Shown in pieces: positions 25,314 to 34,197 of a stretch of DNA of 64,000 nt. The position numbers were made by a program, and so were the translations under genes. Source of the DNA: Falsiroseomonas ponticola (lineage in GTDB: Bacteria > Pseudomonadota > Alphaproteobacteria > Acetobacterales > Acetobacteraceae); assembly GCF_016805305.1 (NCBI RefSeq), contig NZ_JAERQN010000006.1, positions 248,001 to 312,000 of the forward strand. The letters run 5' to 3'. The stretch's first letter is position 1. Each line of letters begins with the position of its first letter. The notes under the pieces were generated by a model that made no database searches, was not told the DNA's origin, and was given only the letters and a program-made list of their open reading frames with translations.

Positions 25314-25685
25314 ATGGCATGGTCCCTCGACGCGCGAATCCCCCTCACCCTCCTGCCCCCGGGCGGGGACCTGGCCGCATGGCTGGCCAGCGGCAAACCC
25401 GCGGCCCTGCTGGCGGAAGCCCCGCCCGAGCCGCTGCCCCCCAACGCCGTGGCCCAGGTGAGCTTCGACCCGACAGGACCCTCCCACGCCGCCTCCTGCA
25501 GCTGCTGCGCCGGACGCAGCGCGGCGGCGGCGGCACTGGACCGGCTGTTCCAGGCACGGGTGCGCGGACAATGCAGGTGGTTCGACCGCGTCGTGGCAGT
25601 GGTGGAGACGGAGACCGCGCGGGCGGAGGTGGAAGCGGCACTGCGGGAGGATGCGGTGACGAGCGCGCGGTTCAGGAAGGCGTAG
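25314..25685 (+). CDS. CobW-like protein lacking the GTPase P-loop (123 aa)
   Basis: A 123-residue protein divergent from the SahR-like gene. It keeps several CobW/ZNG hallmarks in the right order: RIPLTLL (the first strand before the P-loop), the metal-binding CxCC at Cys62-Cys64-Cys65 in SCSCCAGRSA, then ALDRLFQARVRGQCRWFDRV and a DAVTSARFR segment. The Walker A lysine loop expected after RIPLTLL is replaced by PPGGDLAAW, and the C-terminal domain is absent. It cannot be an ordinary GTPase; it may carry metal or be a remnant under decay. The resemblance is by eye, so family assignment is moderate. Confidence 0.55.
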   Translation: MAWSLDARIPLTLLPPGGDLAAWLASGKPAALLAEAPPEPLPPNAVAQVSFDPTGPSHAASCSCCAGRSAAAAALDRLFQARVRGQCRWFDRVVAVVETETARAEVEAALREDAVTSARFRKA

Positions 25686-25782
25686 CAGGGGGACGCCGTC
25701 CCCCTGCACCAGCCTGGCACGCAGGGGGACGCCGTCCCCCTGCACCCCCTGCCAGGGTCCGGCGGGACCCTGGACCGCGGGG
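25685..25782. repeat. Dispersed palindrome, copy B (double stem)
   Basis: Two identical 23-bp stems (GCAGGGGGACG paired with GTCCCCCTGC) at 25685-25707 and 25721-25743 are followed by CCAGGGTCC / GGACCCTGG near 25752-25772. Same building blocks as copies A and C. It lies between convergent genes and touches the last base of the CobW-like gene. Confidence 0.75.
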
Positions 25783-25783
25783 A

Positions 25784-26464
25784 CTAGGCGATGACCGCTT
25801 CGGCGGCGCCCAATCCGCTGATGGACACGCGCAGCGCGCCAGAAGCGGGCACCGCATCACCCAGGCCAGCCACCACCAGCAGCGCGCCAGCCGGCAAGCC
25901 ACCCCAGCCGCGCGCAACCTCGGCCGCCTCGGCGAACAGCGCCGCGAAGTCGAAAACCTCGCCCCGGCGGCGATGGCCGGCCGGGCCGATCGCCACGCGC
26001 ACCGGCGCCTCGGGCATAGCCCTGCCGCGCCCCGCCACCACCAGGCCCAGCCGCGCCAGGTCGGCCGTCAGCGCCAGCCGCTCCGTGGGCGCCTCGGTGA
26101 AGCGGGTGGAGGACAGGTCGATGGCCGGATGCACCCGCGCCAGCACCGGCGGGCCCTCCCCCAGCGCCTCCGCCAGCACGCCCACCACGGCGGCGCTCGC
26201 CACCCCATGGCGCAGCATCCCGGCGGCGATGGGCGAGCCGGAGGGCACCAGGCGCCCCTCCACCATCGGCCCCGCCACATCCAACCCGCGCAGCACCCGC
26301 AACCCGCAAGGCGTGATGCGGAGCGATTCCAGCACGGCGGCCGCGATCTCCTCCGCCTCCGCCAGGCTGGCCGGCGCCAGGCCCTCCGGCAGCGCGGCCA
26401 GCGGATTGCCGGTCTCGACCGCCTCCGCCAGCCAGCGGGCGGCGCCCTCGATATCCGTCACCAT
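25784..26464 (-). CDS. Hydratase-fold protein (2-keto-4-pentenoate hydratase-like)
   Basis: A 226-residue protein with the fumarylacetoacetase/MhpD hydratase fold signatures GLDVAGPMVEGRLVPSG, ARVHPAIDLSSTRF and SISGLGAAEAV at the end. Enzymes of this family usually run to about 260 residues, so this one is short and some acidic metal ligands are not obvious. It begins in a TGATG overlap with the TRAP large permease and ends the TRAP operon, suggesting it acts on, or binds, the imported acid. It may be a non-catalytic relative. Confidence 0.65.
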   Translation of the reverse strand: MVTDIEGAARWLAEAVETGNPLAALPEGLAPASLAEAEEIAAAVLESLRITPCGLRVLRGLDVAGPMVEGRLVPSGSPIAAGMLRHGVASAAVVGVLAEALGEGPPVLARVHPAIDLSSTRFTEAPTERLALTADLARLGLVVAGRGRAMPEAPVRVAIGPAGHRRRGEVFDFAALFAEAAEVARGWGGLPAGALLVVAGLGDAVPASGALRVSISGLGAAEAVIA

Positions 26465-27879
26465 CAGTTCATCGAGGGGAGGCGCACTTCCTCTTCCTCC
26501 TGGAACCCGCCGGCCGGCGGCGCATCCAGCGCGGTCGGCGCGGCGGAACCCGCCGGCGCGCCGGAATACAGCGTCTCCGGCAGCCAGGTGACGAGGGCGG
26601 GGAACATGTAGACCATGCCCATGCAGAAGACGACGATGTAGATGAAGGGCATGCAGCCCTTGAAGATATCCTCCAGCTTCACGTGCGGCGGCGCCACGCC
26701 CTTCAGGTAGAAGGCGGCCATGGCGACGGGCGGGCTCAGGAAGCTCGTCTGCAGGTTCAGCGCGACCAGGATGCCGAAGAACAGCGGGCTGACGCCGAAA
26801 TCATCCAGCAGCGGCAGGAAGATCGGCACGAAGATCACGATGATCTCCGTCCATTCCAGCGGCCAGCCCAGGATGAAGATGATGACCTGCGCCAGCAGCA
26901 TGAAGGTGAAGCTGTTCAGCGGCAGGGACTTCACGAACTCCTCCACCACCGACTGGCCGCCGAGGTAGCCGAAGACGGAGGAGAAGATGTAGCTGCCGAC
27001 GAACAGCCAGCAGACCATCGCGCTGGTGCGCGCCGTCAGGAACACGCTTTCCTTCAGCTTCTGCCAGGTGAAGGCGCGATAGGCGATCGCCAGCAGGATG
27101 GAGCCCAGCGAGCCCATCGCCGCCGCTTCCGACGGCGTGGCCAGCCCCATGATGATGGAGCCGAGCACGGAGGCGATCAGCAGCGCCAGCGGCAGGAAGG
27201 ATTGCGCCAGCGCCAGGAAGATCTTCAGAACCGGGACGTTGCGCTCCTCCGGCGGCAGGCGCGGCGCCATGGACGGCTTGAAGATGCCCACCCCGATCGC
27301 GTAGGCGACGTAGAGCAGCGCCAGCGAGATGCCGGGGATGAAGGCCGCGGCATAGAGCTGCACGACGGAAACGCCCGCCGTCGCGCCATAGAGGATCAGC
27401 ATGATGGAGGGCGGGATGAGGATGCCGAGGCACCCGCCCGCGCAGGTCACGCCGGCCGCGAGCTTCGGGTCGTAGCCCGCGCGCAGCATGGCGGGGAAGG
27501 CCAGCAGCCCCATCAGCGTCACCACCGCGCCGACGATGCCGGTCGCCGTCGCGAACAGCGCGCAAGTCACCAGCGTCGCGACCGCCAGGCTGCCCGGCAC
27601 GCTGCCGGAAGCCAGCTGCAAGGACCGGAACAGCCGGTCCAGGATGTTCGCGCGTTCGATGATGTAGCCCATGAAGACGAAGAGCGGCACGGAGATCAGC
27701 ACGTCATTCGCCATGACGGCGTAGGTGCGCTGCACCAGCAGGTCGAAGACCCGGTCCTGCATGCCGAGGTAGCCGAAGAACAATCCCATCGCCATCAGCG
27801 TGAAGGCGATGGGGAAGCCCAGCATGATGAAGAACAGGAACAGCAGAAGCTGCGTGAGCCCAAGCGCGGCGTCACTCAT
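26464..27879 (-). CDS. dctM: TRAP transporter large permease
   Basis: A 471-residue DctM-type membrane subunit with about 12 hydrophobic segments. Signatures include MLGFPIAFTLMAMGLFFGYL, ISVPLFVFMGYIIERANI, GCLGILIPPSIMLILYG and LGSIIMGLATPSEAAAMGSL. Together with the binding protein it belongs to the mannitol/chloroaromatic (FcbT3-like) branch. It drives sodium- or proton-coupled uptake of a carboxylate. It is cotranscribed with the small permease 18 nt upstream and overlaps the hydratase-like gene. Confidence 0.93.
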   Translation of the reverse strand: MSDAALGLTQLLLFLFFIMLGFPIAFTLMAMGLFFGYLGMQDRVFDLLVQRTYAVMANDVLISVPLFVFMGYIIERANILDRLFRSLQLASGSVPGSLAVATLVTCALFATATGIVGAVVTLMGLLAFPAMLRAGYDPKLAAGVTCAGGCLGILIPPSIMLILYGATAGVSVVQLYAAAFIPGISLALLYVAYAIGVGIFKPSMAPRLPPEERNVPVLKIFLALAQSFLPLALLIASVLGSIIMGLATPSEAAAMGSLGSILLAIAYRAFTWQKLKESVFLTARTSAMVCWLFVGSYIFSSVFGYLGGQSVVEEFVKSLPLNSFTFMLLAQVIIFILGWPLEWTEIIVIFVPIFLPLLDDFGVSPLFFGILVALNLQTSFLSPPVAMAAFYLKGVAPPHVKLEDIFKGCMPFIYIVVFCMGMVYMFPALVTWLPETLYSGAPAGSAAPTALDAPPAGGFQEEEEVRLPSMN

Positions 27880-27897
27880 GGTCAGGTATCCCGGGGA

Positions 27898-28590
27898 TCA
27901 GGAATGGGGGTGACGCGGGGTGGGGTCCTGGGAGGCAGGGCCTTGCGCGGATTGAACGGCGCCGAGCACCGCGGCTTCGCCGCCGCGGGCCATCTCGGCG
28001 GCCAGCGCCTCGGCGCCCTTGGCTTCCGCCGCGGCCAGGATCTGCTTGTCCAGCTCCTCCACGTCCGACAGGCGCTGCGGCCATTCGCCGGTGCGGATCG
28101 CCTGCACGCAGCGCACGGTCTCCACCAGCCCCTGCAGCAGCAGCAGGAAGCCCACCAGCGGGATGAGGAACTTGAAGGGCCAGATGATCGGCCCGTTGGG
28201 GCTGAACATGCTGCGCTCGTTCTGCGCCATGCTGTCGGCGAAGAAGTGCCAGCCGGAGATCATGAAGGCGAAGATCGCGGGGAAGAAGAACAGGATGTAG
28301 AGGGTGACGTCGAACTTGGCCTGCAGCGCCGGGCTGAAGTTGCGGTACAGGAAGTCGCCGCGCACATGCCCGTTGCGCGACAGCGCATAGGCCCCCGCCA
28401 TCATGAACAGCGTGCCGTACAGCATGTAGGCGACGTCGTAGCCCCAGGTGGTGGGGGCCGCGAAGAACCGGCGGGCGCAGACGTCATACACGATGACGCC
28501 GGTCAGCAGCAGGATGCACCAGGAGAAGATCTGGCCGACCAGGGTGCTGAGGCGGTCGATGCCGAGGAGGATCTGCTGCACGGCGTGCAA
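27898..28590 (-). CDS. dctQ: TRAP transporter small permease
   Basis: A 230-residue DctQ-type subunit with four membrane helices; VYDVCARRFFAAPTTWGYDV and LSRNGHVRGDFLY are the conserved family features. The C-terminus is extended by about 60 polar residues (from WPQRLSDVEELDKQ onward, Ala/Glu-rich), longer than most DctQ proteins. It joins the large permease in the membrane complex. Confidence 0.9.
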   Translation of the reverse strand: MHAVQQILLGIDRLSTLVGQIFSWCILLLTGVIVYDVCARRFFAAPTTWGYDVAYMLYGTLFMMAGAYALSRNGHVRGDFLYRNFSPALQAKFDVTLYILFFFPAIFAFMISGWHFFADSMAQNERSMFSPNGPIIWPFKFLIPLVGFLLLLQGLVETVRCVQAIRTGEWPQRLSDVEELDKQILAAAEAKGAEALAAEMARGGEAAVLGAVQSAQGPASQDPTPRHPHS

Positions 28591-28638
28591 GTCTCCGGAA
28601 TGAAAGCGCCCCGGCCTTGCGGCCGGGGCGCCACCCGC

Positions 28639-29760
28639 TCAGCCGCGGGCGAAGAAGTGGTTGTAGGACACGGCGGGCGATGCCGTGGCCCGCAGGAAGA
28701 AGGCGCCGACGCGGCGGCACCAGTCCCGCTGGCTGTCGCAGACCTTCTTGAAGAAGGGATCGGCCTCGTAGCGCGTCAGCACGCCGTCCCAGGCGCGCAG
28801 CTGCGCATCCAGGATGGAACGCGGGGTGGCGCGCACCTGCACGCCCTGCTGGCTCGCCATCGCCTGCAGGTCGCGGGGGTAGCGGTCCATCGCCTTCCAC
28901 AGCATGTCGGAGGAAGCGGCCTCGGCCGCGATCTTCAGCACCTGCTGGAGTTCCTGCGGCAGCGCCTCCGCCTTCTGGCGGTTGAACAGCACCTCGAAGG
29001 ATTCGACGGGCTGGCCGAAGCTCTGCAGCATGTAGTTCTTGGCCACGTCCGGGAAGCCGAGCAGGCGGTCGGAGGACGGGTTGTTGAACTCCGCGCCGTC
29101 GATCACGCCGCGCTCCAGCGCCGGCACGATCTCGCCGCCCGGCAGCGACACCACGGCCATGCCGAGGGAGGTCGCGACATCGGCGTTCAGGCCGACGGTG
29201 CGGTAGCGCAGGCCGCGCAGCTGCTCCGGGTTCTCGATGTTGTTGCGGAACCAGCCCAGCGGCTGGCAGGGCATCGGGCCGGTCAGGTAGCCGATGGCAT
29301 TCGCCCGGACGATGCCGTGCATCAGCTCCCGGTACAGCGCCTCGCCGCCGCCATGGTAGAACCAGCCGAGGAACTGGTTGGCATCGCCGAACCAGGGGGC
29401 GGAGGTGCCGAACAGGCTGAAGGCCGGGTTCTTGCCCCACCAATAGGCCGTCACGCCATGCCCGCCATCCAGCGTGCCGGCGGAGACCGCATCCAGCAGC
29501 TGGAAGGCGCCGACCACGGCACCCGCCGCCAGCAGCTCCAGCCGCAGCCGGCCGCCGGAGAGGGTGTTCACGCGGCTGACATAGTCCTGCGCGAATTCAT
29601 GGAAGATGTCGCGCTGCGGCCAGGTGGACTGGAAGCGCCAGGTCACGGTCTGCGCCCGGCTGACATTGGGGGTGGCAAGCACCGCGGTGCCCACCGCGCC
29701 GACGGCGGCGGCCTTGAGCAGCCCACGGCGGGCAGGCACGGACTTGGTCGTCTCGGTCAT
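28639..29760 (-). CDS. dctP: TRAP transporter solute-binding protein
   Basis: A 373-residue periplasmic receptor. The N-terminus (VPARRGLLKAAAVGAVGTAV then SRAQT) is a twin-arginine-type signal. The mature part begins TWRFQSTWPQRDIFHEFAQD and carries PGGEIVPALERGVIDGAEFN, which marks the TakP/FcbT1 (2-oxo acid or chloroaromatic) branch. It is first in the operon receptor - small permease - large permease - hydratase-like protein. The ligand is likely an organic acid. Confidence 0.92.
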   Translation of the reverse strand: MTETTKSVPARRGLLKAAAVGAVGTAVLATPNVSRAQTVTWRFQSTWPQRDIFHEFAQDYVSRVNTLSGGRLRLELLAAGAVVGAFQLLDAVSAGTLDGGHGVTAYWWGKNPAFSLFGTSAPWFGDANQFLGWFYHGGGEALYRELMHGIVRANAIGYLTGPMPCQPLGWFRNNIENPEQLRGLRYRTVGLNADVATSLGMAVVSLPGGEIVPALERGVIDGAEFNNPSSDRLLGFPDVAKNYMLQSFGQPVESFEVLFNRQKAEALPQELQQVLKIAAEAASSDMLWKAMDRYPRDLQAMASQQGVQVRATPRSILDAQLRAWDGVLTRYEADPFFKKVCDSQRDWCRRVGAFFLRATASPAVSYNHFFARG

Positions 29761-29881
29761 TGTTTCCTCCAGCGGGACGCCCCTCGCTCAGCGAGTCAGG
29801 CACCCGGTTGCTCCCTGATGTCCCATTACGGAAGCCGCGAGGAAACTGCAATGGCCGGTATACCCGGCGCCCGGCTGGTGC

Positions 29882-30700
29882 CTATTTCGTCACGAAGGCT
29901 TTCTCCACGACATAGGTGCCGGGGCGGTTGTTGGCCCCTTCCTCGAACCCCCGGGCTTCCAGCAGGGTCCGCATGTCGGCGTTCATCGCCTCGCTGCCGC
30001 ACAGCATCACGCGGTCCGTGGCCGGGGAGATCGGCGGCAGGCCCAGCTCCTCGCAGATCCGCCCGCTCTCCAGCAGCGTCGTGATCCGCCCCTGGTGGAT
30101 GAAGGGCTCGCGCGTCACGCTCGGGTAGTAGGTCAGCTTCTCCCGCACCAGCTCGCCCAGCAATTCGTGGTCGCGCAGGCCCTCGATCAGCTCCCGGTAG
30201 GCCAGTTCCGCCACCTGCCGCACCGTATGCGCCAGCACCACCCGGTCGAAGCGGTCATAGGTCTCGGGGTCGCGCGCCAGGCTCATGAAGGGGGCGAGCC
30301 CCGTGCCCGTGCCGCACAGCCACAGCGTGCCGCCCGGCGCCAGGTTCTCCGGCACCAGCGTGCCCGTCGCCTTGCGGCCGATCAGCACCCGGTCGCCCGG
30401 CCGGATGTGCTGGAGGCGGGAGGTCAGCGGCCCGTCCTGCACCTTGATGGAGAGGAATTCCAGGTGCTCCTCCCAGGGCGGGCTCACCATGGAATAGGCG
30501 CGCACCAGCGGCTTGCCCTCCACCACCAGCCCGATCATCGCGAACTGCCCGGCGCCGAAGCGGAATTGCGGGGTGCGCGTGCAGGTGAAGGAGAAGAGGC
30601 GGTCCGTCCAGTGATGGACGGTCAGGACTTCCTCCAGGGTGAAGCCGGGCGGGGCCACCGGCAGGGTGGCGGTGTCGGGGGTGGAATCGCGGGTGCTCAT
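29882..30700 (-). CDS. fpr: Ferredoxin-NADP reductase
   Basis: A 272-residue flavoprotein. RAYSMVSPPWEEHLEF binds FAD, GTGTGLAPFMSLARDPE binds the nucleotide, and the tail YVVEKAFVTK is the typical C-terminus of the bacterial Fpr subfamily. It moves electrons between NADPH and ferredoxin or flavodoxin and aids redox-stress responses. The N-terminal 20 residues are an unstructured extension. It stands alone, about 120 bp from the TRAP operon, with a G-rich low-complexity stretch upstream. Confidence 0.94.
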   Translation of the reverse strand: MSTRDSTPDTATLPVAPPGFTLEEVLTVHHWTDRLFSFTCTRTPQFRFGAGQFAMIGLVVEGKPLVRAYSMVSPPWEEHLEFLSIKVQDGPLTSRLQHIRPGDRVLIGRKATGTLVPENLAPGGTLWLCGTGTGLAPFMSLARDPETYDRFDRVVLAHTVRQVAELAYRELIEGLRDHELLGELVREKLTYYPSVTREPFIHQGRITTLLESGRICEELGLPPISPATDRVMLCGSEAMNADMRTLLEARGFEEGANNRPGTYVVEKAFVTK

Positions 30701-30853
30701 GGCGCCTAAATGCGCTGGACCGGCCCACCCTGCAACGTGAAAGCCCGGCCTTCCCGGCCCCGGCGGGACCCGGCGGGAACCCGGCGGGACCCGGCGCCCC
30801 GGGGGGGGGGGGCCGCCGCCCCGCCCCGGGCCGCCGCGCCGCCCGCGCGGCGC
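30701..30853. repeat. G-rich low-complexity stretch
   Basis: No gene. CCCGGCGGGA-type units recur three times around 30767-30794, followed by twelve consecutive G (30801-30812) and GC-only sequence up to the chemoreceptor stop. It lies upstream of fpr. Such a tract can fold into a quadruplex, or may be a sequencing-difficult homopolymer of uncertain length. Confidence 0.6.
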
Positions 30854-32923
30854 TCAGGCGGCGCGGATGCCGGCCAGGAAGCCGTCGATATCCGCCCGCA
30901 GCGTCGCCGAATCGGCCGATACCAGCTGGATCGTCGCCAGCATGTCGCCGGTCGCGCCGCCCATGGCGTCCGCCGCCGCCGTCACCGCCCCCGTCTCCCG
31001 CGACACCGCCTCGGTCCCGCTGGCGGTGCGCTGGATGCTCGCCGCGATCTCCCGCGTCGAGGCGCCCTGCTGCTCCACCGCCGCGGCGATGGTGGTGGAG
31101 ACCTCGTTCATCTGGGCGATCCGCTGGGCGATGCCCTGGATGGTGGCCACGGCCGCCCCCGTCGCGGCCTGGATCTCCCCGATCTGGCCGCTGATCTCCT
31201 CCGTCGCCCTGGCGGTCTGCGCGGCCAGGCTCTTCACCTCGCTCGCCACCACCGCGAAGCCCTTGCCCGCCTCCCCGGCCCGCGCCGCCTCGATCGTCGC
31301 GTTCAGCGCCAGCAGGTTGGTCTGGTTGGCGATGCCGCTGATCAGCCGCACCACGTCGCCGATCTTCTGCGCCGCGGTCGCCAGCCCCTTGACGTTCGCA
31401 TTGGCCGCCTCGGCCTCGTCCACCGCCTCGCCGGCCATCAGGCTCGCATTCCGCACCTGGCGCGACACCTCGGCGACCGAGGTCGTCAGCTCCTCCGTCG
31501 CCGCCGCCACGGTCCGCACCTCGCCGCTCGCCTGCTCGGCCGCGGCGGCGACATTCGCGGCAAGCTGGCGGGTCTCGCCGCTGGTGCCGCCGACGGTATC
31601 GGCCGCGCGCGCCATGGCGGCGGTGGAGGCGCCGACCCGGCCGAGCGTGTCGTTCACCGCGCGGTCGAAGCGCTGGATCAGCCCCTCCATCGCCGCCACG
31701 CGCCGCTGCCGCGCCTCCTCGGCCGCCGCGCGCTCGCGCTGCACCTCCCGCGCCTCCAGCGCGTTGCGCTTGAACACCTCCAGCGCCCGGGCGAGTTCGC
31801 CCACCTCGTCCCGCCGCGTGGCATGGGGCACCGGCGTGTCCAGCCGGCCGCCCGCCACCTCCCCCATCGCGGCGGTGATGCGTTCCAGCGCCACCAGAAC
31901 GTGGCGGCGGAACAGCCAGGCGCCGATCACCAGCGTGGCCAGCGCCGCCGCGGCCAAGCCGGCCACGAGGAGGAGCTGCATCCGCGCCGCCTGCAGCGAT
32001 TCCTGGCCGATCCGCCGCATCTCCGCGATCGCCGCGTCGCGCAGCCCGAACATGACCGCGGCGGCCGAGACGCTGCGGTTCCAGCCCGCGACGTCGCCGG
32101 TGAAGCCGCGCCCCGCCCGCGCTTCCGTGCTGACCTGGTCGAAGAAGCGCTTGGCCTCCGCCACCCCGGCCATCGAGGTCTCGTAGGCCTGGCGGATGGC
32201 CGGCGGGCGCGTCTCGGCCATGGCCGCGGCGCGCAGGCGCGCGGCGGTCAGGTCGAAGGCCCCGCGCCCGGCCTCGGACCGCGCCAGTTCGTCCGGCGTG
32301 ATCGGCCGGTTCTGCCGCAGCGGCCCGCCCACCGGGATGATGTAGCTCGACAGCGCCTCCCGCAGGTCGAGCACCGATCGCGCCAGGCCGGCCATGTCGC
32401 CGATCCGCGCATCGGCGGCGATCACGCGCTGCTCGACGATGTTCATCGCCTCGTTCAGCGGGGCCTGCATCCGCACATTGCTGCCCGACAGCGCCGGCTG
32501 GGCCGGCAGGCGTTCCGCGGCCGGGCGGGGGATCATCGCATCCACCTCCGCCCGCCAGGACAGCAGGTTGCGCTGCAGGGCCTCATAGGCCGCCGCGACG
32601 CCGGGCGGGATCGCCTCCCCCGCCGCCGCGATGCCGGCGCGCGCGCCCAGCACGCGCTCATCCAGCGTGCGGCGCGTCTCGGCCAGCGCCGTGCGGTCCG
32701 CGGCCGCGGGTTCCGCCACGCCGAGCACGCGCGCCATCACCGCCCGCTCCTCCGACATCATTTCCGGCACCACGAGCATCGTGGCCAGCGCCTCCCCCAG
32801 GGCGGAGGCCGTGCGCGTGCGCTGCAGGTCGCGCCAGCTCGTCGCCAGGACGGCGGTGCTGACGCCGACGACCGTGACGGCAACGGCCGCCAGCGCGCCG
32901 GCGACGATGTGGCGTATCTGCAT
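30854..32923 (-). CDS. Methyl-accepting chemotaxis protein
   Basis: A 689-residue chemoreceptor starting at ATG 32923 with GGGAGG upstream. First membrane helix about 7-27, a large helical periplasmic sensor, and a second helix near 320-345 ([20 protein letters not shown]). Then come a HAMP domain ([20 protein letters not shown]) and the signalling domain with the hairpin tip [20 protein letters not shown] and [15 protein letters not shown]. No C-terminal CheR-tethering pentapeptide is present (it ends FLAGIRAA). The ligand is unknown. No che genes are adjacent. Confidence 0.94.
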   Translation of the reverse strand: MQIRHIVAGALAAVAVTVVGVSTAVLATSWRDLQRTRTASALGEALATMLVVPEMMSEERAVMARVLGVAEPAAADRTALAETRRTLDERVLGARAGIAAAGEAIPPGVAAAYEALQRNLLSWRAEVDAMIPRPAAERLPAQPALSGSNVRMQAPLNEAMNIVEQRVIAADARIGDMAGLARSVLDLREALSSYIIPVGGPLRQNRPITPDELARSEAGRGAFDLTAARLRAAAMAETRPPAIRQAYETSMAGVAEAKRFFDQVSTEARAGRGFTGDVAGWNRSVSAAAVMFGLRDAAIAEMRRIGQESLQAARMQLLLVAGLAAAALATLVIGAWLFRRHVLVALERITAAMGEVAGGRLDTPVPHATRRDEVGELARALEVFKRNALEAREVQRERAAAEEARQRRVAAMEGLIQRFDRAVNDTLGRVGASTAAMARAADTVGGTSGETRQLAANVAAAAEQASGEVRTVAAATEELTTSVAEVSRQVRNASLMAGEAVDEAEAANANVKGLATAAQKIGDVVRLISGIANQTNLLALNATIEAARAGEAGKGFAVVASEVKSLAAQTARATEEISGQIGEIQAATGAAVATIQGIAQRIAQMNEVSTTIAAAVEQQGASTREIAASIQRTASGTEAVSRETGAVTAAADAMGGATGDMLATIQLVSADSATLRADIDGFLAGIRAA

Positions 32924-33198
32924 GGAAGCAACCTCCCTGATCGAAGCACGTCGCCCGCCCCGCGCCGGTTGCCCCGGCGGGGGAAGGGAACGGGTCGGCC
33001 GGGCGGCGCCATCGCGCGCGGGGGCCTGCCCGGCCGCGGCACGCGGTCCTGCCCGGGGTGGGGCTCGCCGCCCCGCCCACGCCACCCATCCTGGTGGCAC
33101 CTGCTACGCCAGGCTGGTTAAGCCGCGGTTCAGACCAGCCCGTTTTCCGGCTCGCCGCCCCCCTTGCCTTCGGCCGGAAGCGCCCCGAGGCTACCCGC
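32924..33198. promoter_or_regulatory. Divergent control region, chemoreceptor / GNAT
   Basis: No gene supported. GGCTGGT (33112-33118) and ACCAGCC (33134-33140) form an inverted repeat with an inner AAGCCGCGGTT near-palindrome, in the more AT-rich part next to the GNAT start; it may be an operator. The rest is featureless GC-rich sequence. Confidence 0.35.
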
Positions 33199-33894
33199 AT
33201 GGACAAGCCCTCCCCGCCGGTCGGTCCGGCCGTCGATGCCACGCCCCGCCCCCTGCCCGCGCGCATCCCCCATGCCGGCCGCGCCGTGACGCTGGAGCCG
33301 CTGGCCATCCGCCATGCGGCCGAACTCTGGGATGCCGCGCAGGCCGATGCCGCCGGCGATGGCTGGGCCTATATGGGCTACGGCCCCTTCGCCGATGCCG
33401 CGGCGATGCGCCGCCACGTCGCCGCCTTCGCCGCCCAGCACGACCCCATGGCCTGGGCGATCCGCCCGCACAGCAGCGGCGCCGTCTCCGGCTGGCTGAC
33501 GCTGATGGAAATCCAGCCCGCCAACGCGGCGATCGAGATCGGCCACATCTGGTTCTCGCCCCGCCTGCAGCGCACCCGCGCGGCGACGGAGGCGATGTTC
33601 CTGCTGATGCGCCACGCCATGGACGATCTCGGCTACCGCCGCCTGGTGTGGAAGTGCAACGCGCTCAACGCCCCCTCCCGCGCCGCCGCCGCGCGGCTCG
33701 GCTTCGTGGAGGAGGGGACGCTGCGCGCCCATCTCGTGGTGAAGGGCCGGCGGCGCGACACCGCCTTCTATTCGATCCTGGAGGATGAGTGGCCGGAGCG
33801 CCGCGCCCGCATCGCCGCCTGGCTGGACGATGCGAACTGGGACCATGCCGGCCGTCCGCGCGGCTCCCTCTCCGCCGCCATGCGGGGGGGCTGA
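33199..33894 (+). CDS. RimJ/RimL-like GNAT acetyltransferase
   Basis: A 231-residue N-acetyltransferase. RAVTLEPLAIRHAAELWDAA is the usual start of RimL-type proteins; IEIGHIWFSPRLQRTRAATE and YRRLVWKCNALNAPSRAAAA hold the acetyl-CoA and motif-B regions, and RLGFVEEGTLRAHLVVKGR is the characteristic C-terminal motif. ATG 33199 follows GAGG. The longer frame upstream covers the control region. The acceptor (protein N-terminus or small amine) is unknown. Confidence 0.9.
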   Translation: MDKPSPPVGPAVDATPRPLPARIPHAGRAVTLEPLAIRHAAELWDAAQADAAGDGWAYMGYGPFADAAAMRRHVAAFAAQHDPMAWAIRPHSSGAVSGWLTLMEIQPANAAIEIGHIWFSPRLQRTRAATEAMFLLMRHAMDDLGYRRLVWKCNALNAPSRAAAARLGFVEEGTLRAHLVVKGRRRDTAFYSILEDEWPERRARIAAWLDDANWDHAGRPRGSLSAAMRGG

Positions 33895-33964
33895 TCCACT
33901 TCCCGCTCGAAACTGACGCGGCCGTCATGTATCCTCCACCCGCCATCGGCAGGGGAGAACGACC

Positions 33965-34135
33965 ATGACGCAGCTCTCATCCGTCATCGATTTCGGCGAC
34001 GTCGCCGCCTGGGGCCTCATCGTCGCGATCGCCGTCTTCGCGGTCGCCATCCGGCGCATGCCGATGGGCGGCGCGGTGGCGCTGGCCGCCCTGGCCGCGC
34101 TCGCCGCCAAGTCGGTGATGATGCCGCTGATCTGA
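33965..34135 (+). CDS. Small membrane protein (56 aa)
   Basis: A 56-residue protein with an excellent ribosome binding site (GGGGAG, 7 nt before ATG). After a polar start (MTQLSSVIDFGDVAA) it has one hydrophobic helix (WGLIVAIAVFAVAI), an RRMPMGG turn and a second weaker hydrophobic stretch (VALAALAALAAKSVMMPL). It probably spans the membrane twice as a hairpin. No family recognised. It sits alone between an acetyltransferase and an amidase. Confidence 0.6.
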   Translation: MTQLSSVIDFGDVAAWGLIVAIAVFAVAIRRMPMGGAVALAALAALAAKSVMMPLI

Positions 34136-34197
34136 GGCACCGCCCACCGGTTGCCATCCCGCCCGGCCTGCCGCACGCTTCCCCCGTTTCGGATCGG

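Noticed and set aside
25685..25743. Two identical 23-bp repeats resembling a CRISPR unit
   Set aside because: Only two copies, each a palindrome, with a 13-bp gap; they belong to the dispersed palindrome family.
26683..30084. A 1133-codon plus-strand frame over the TRAP operon
   Set aside because: Antisense to dctM, dctQ and dctP, with no start signal and no recognisable domain.
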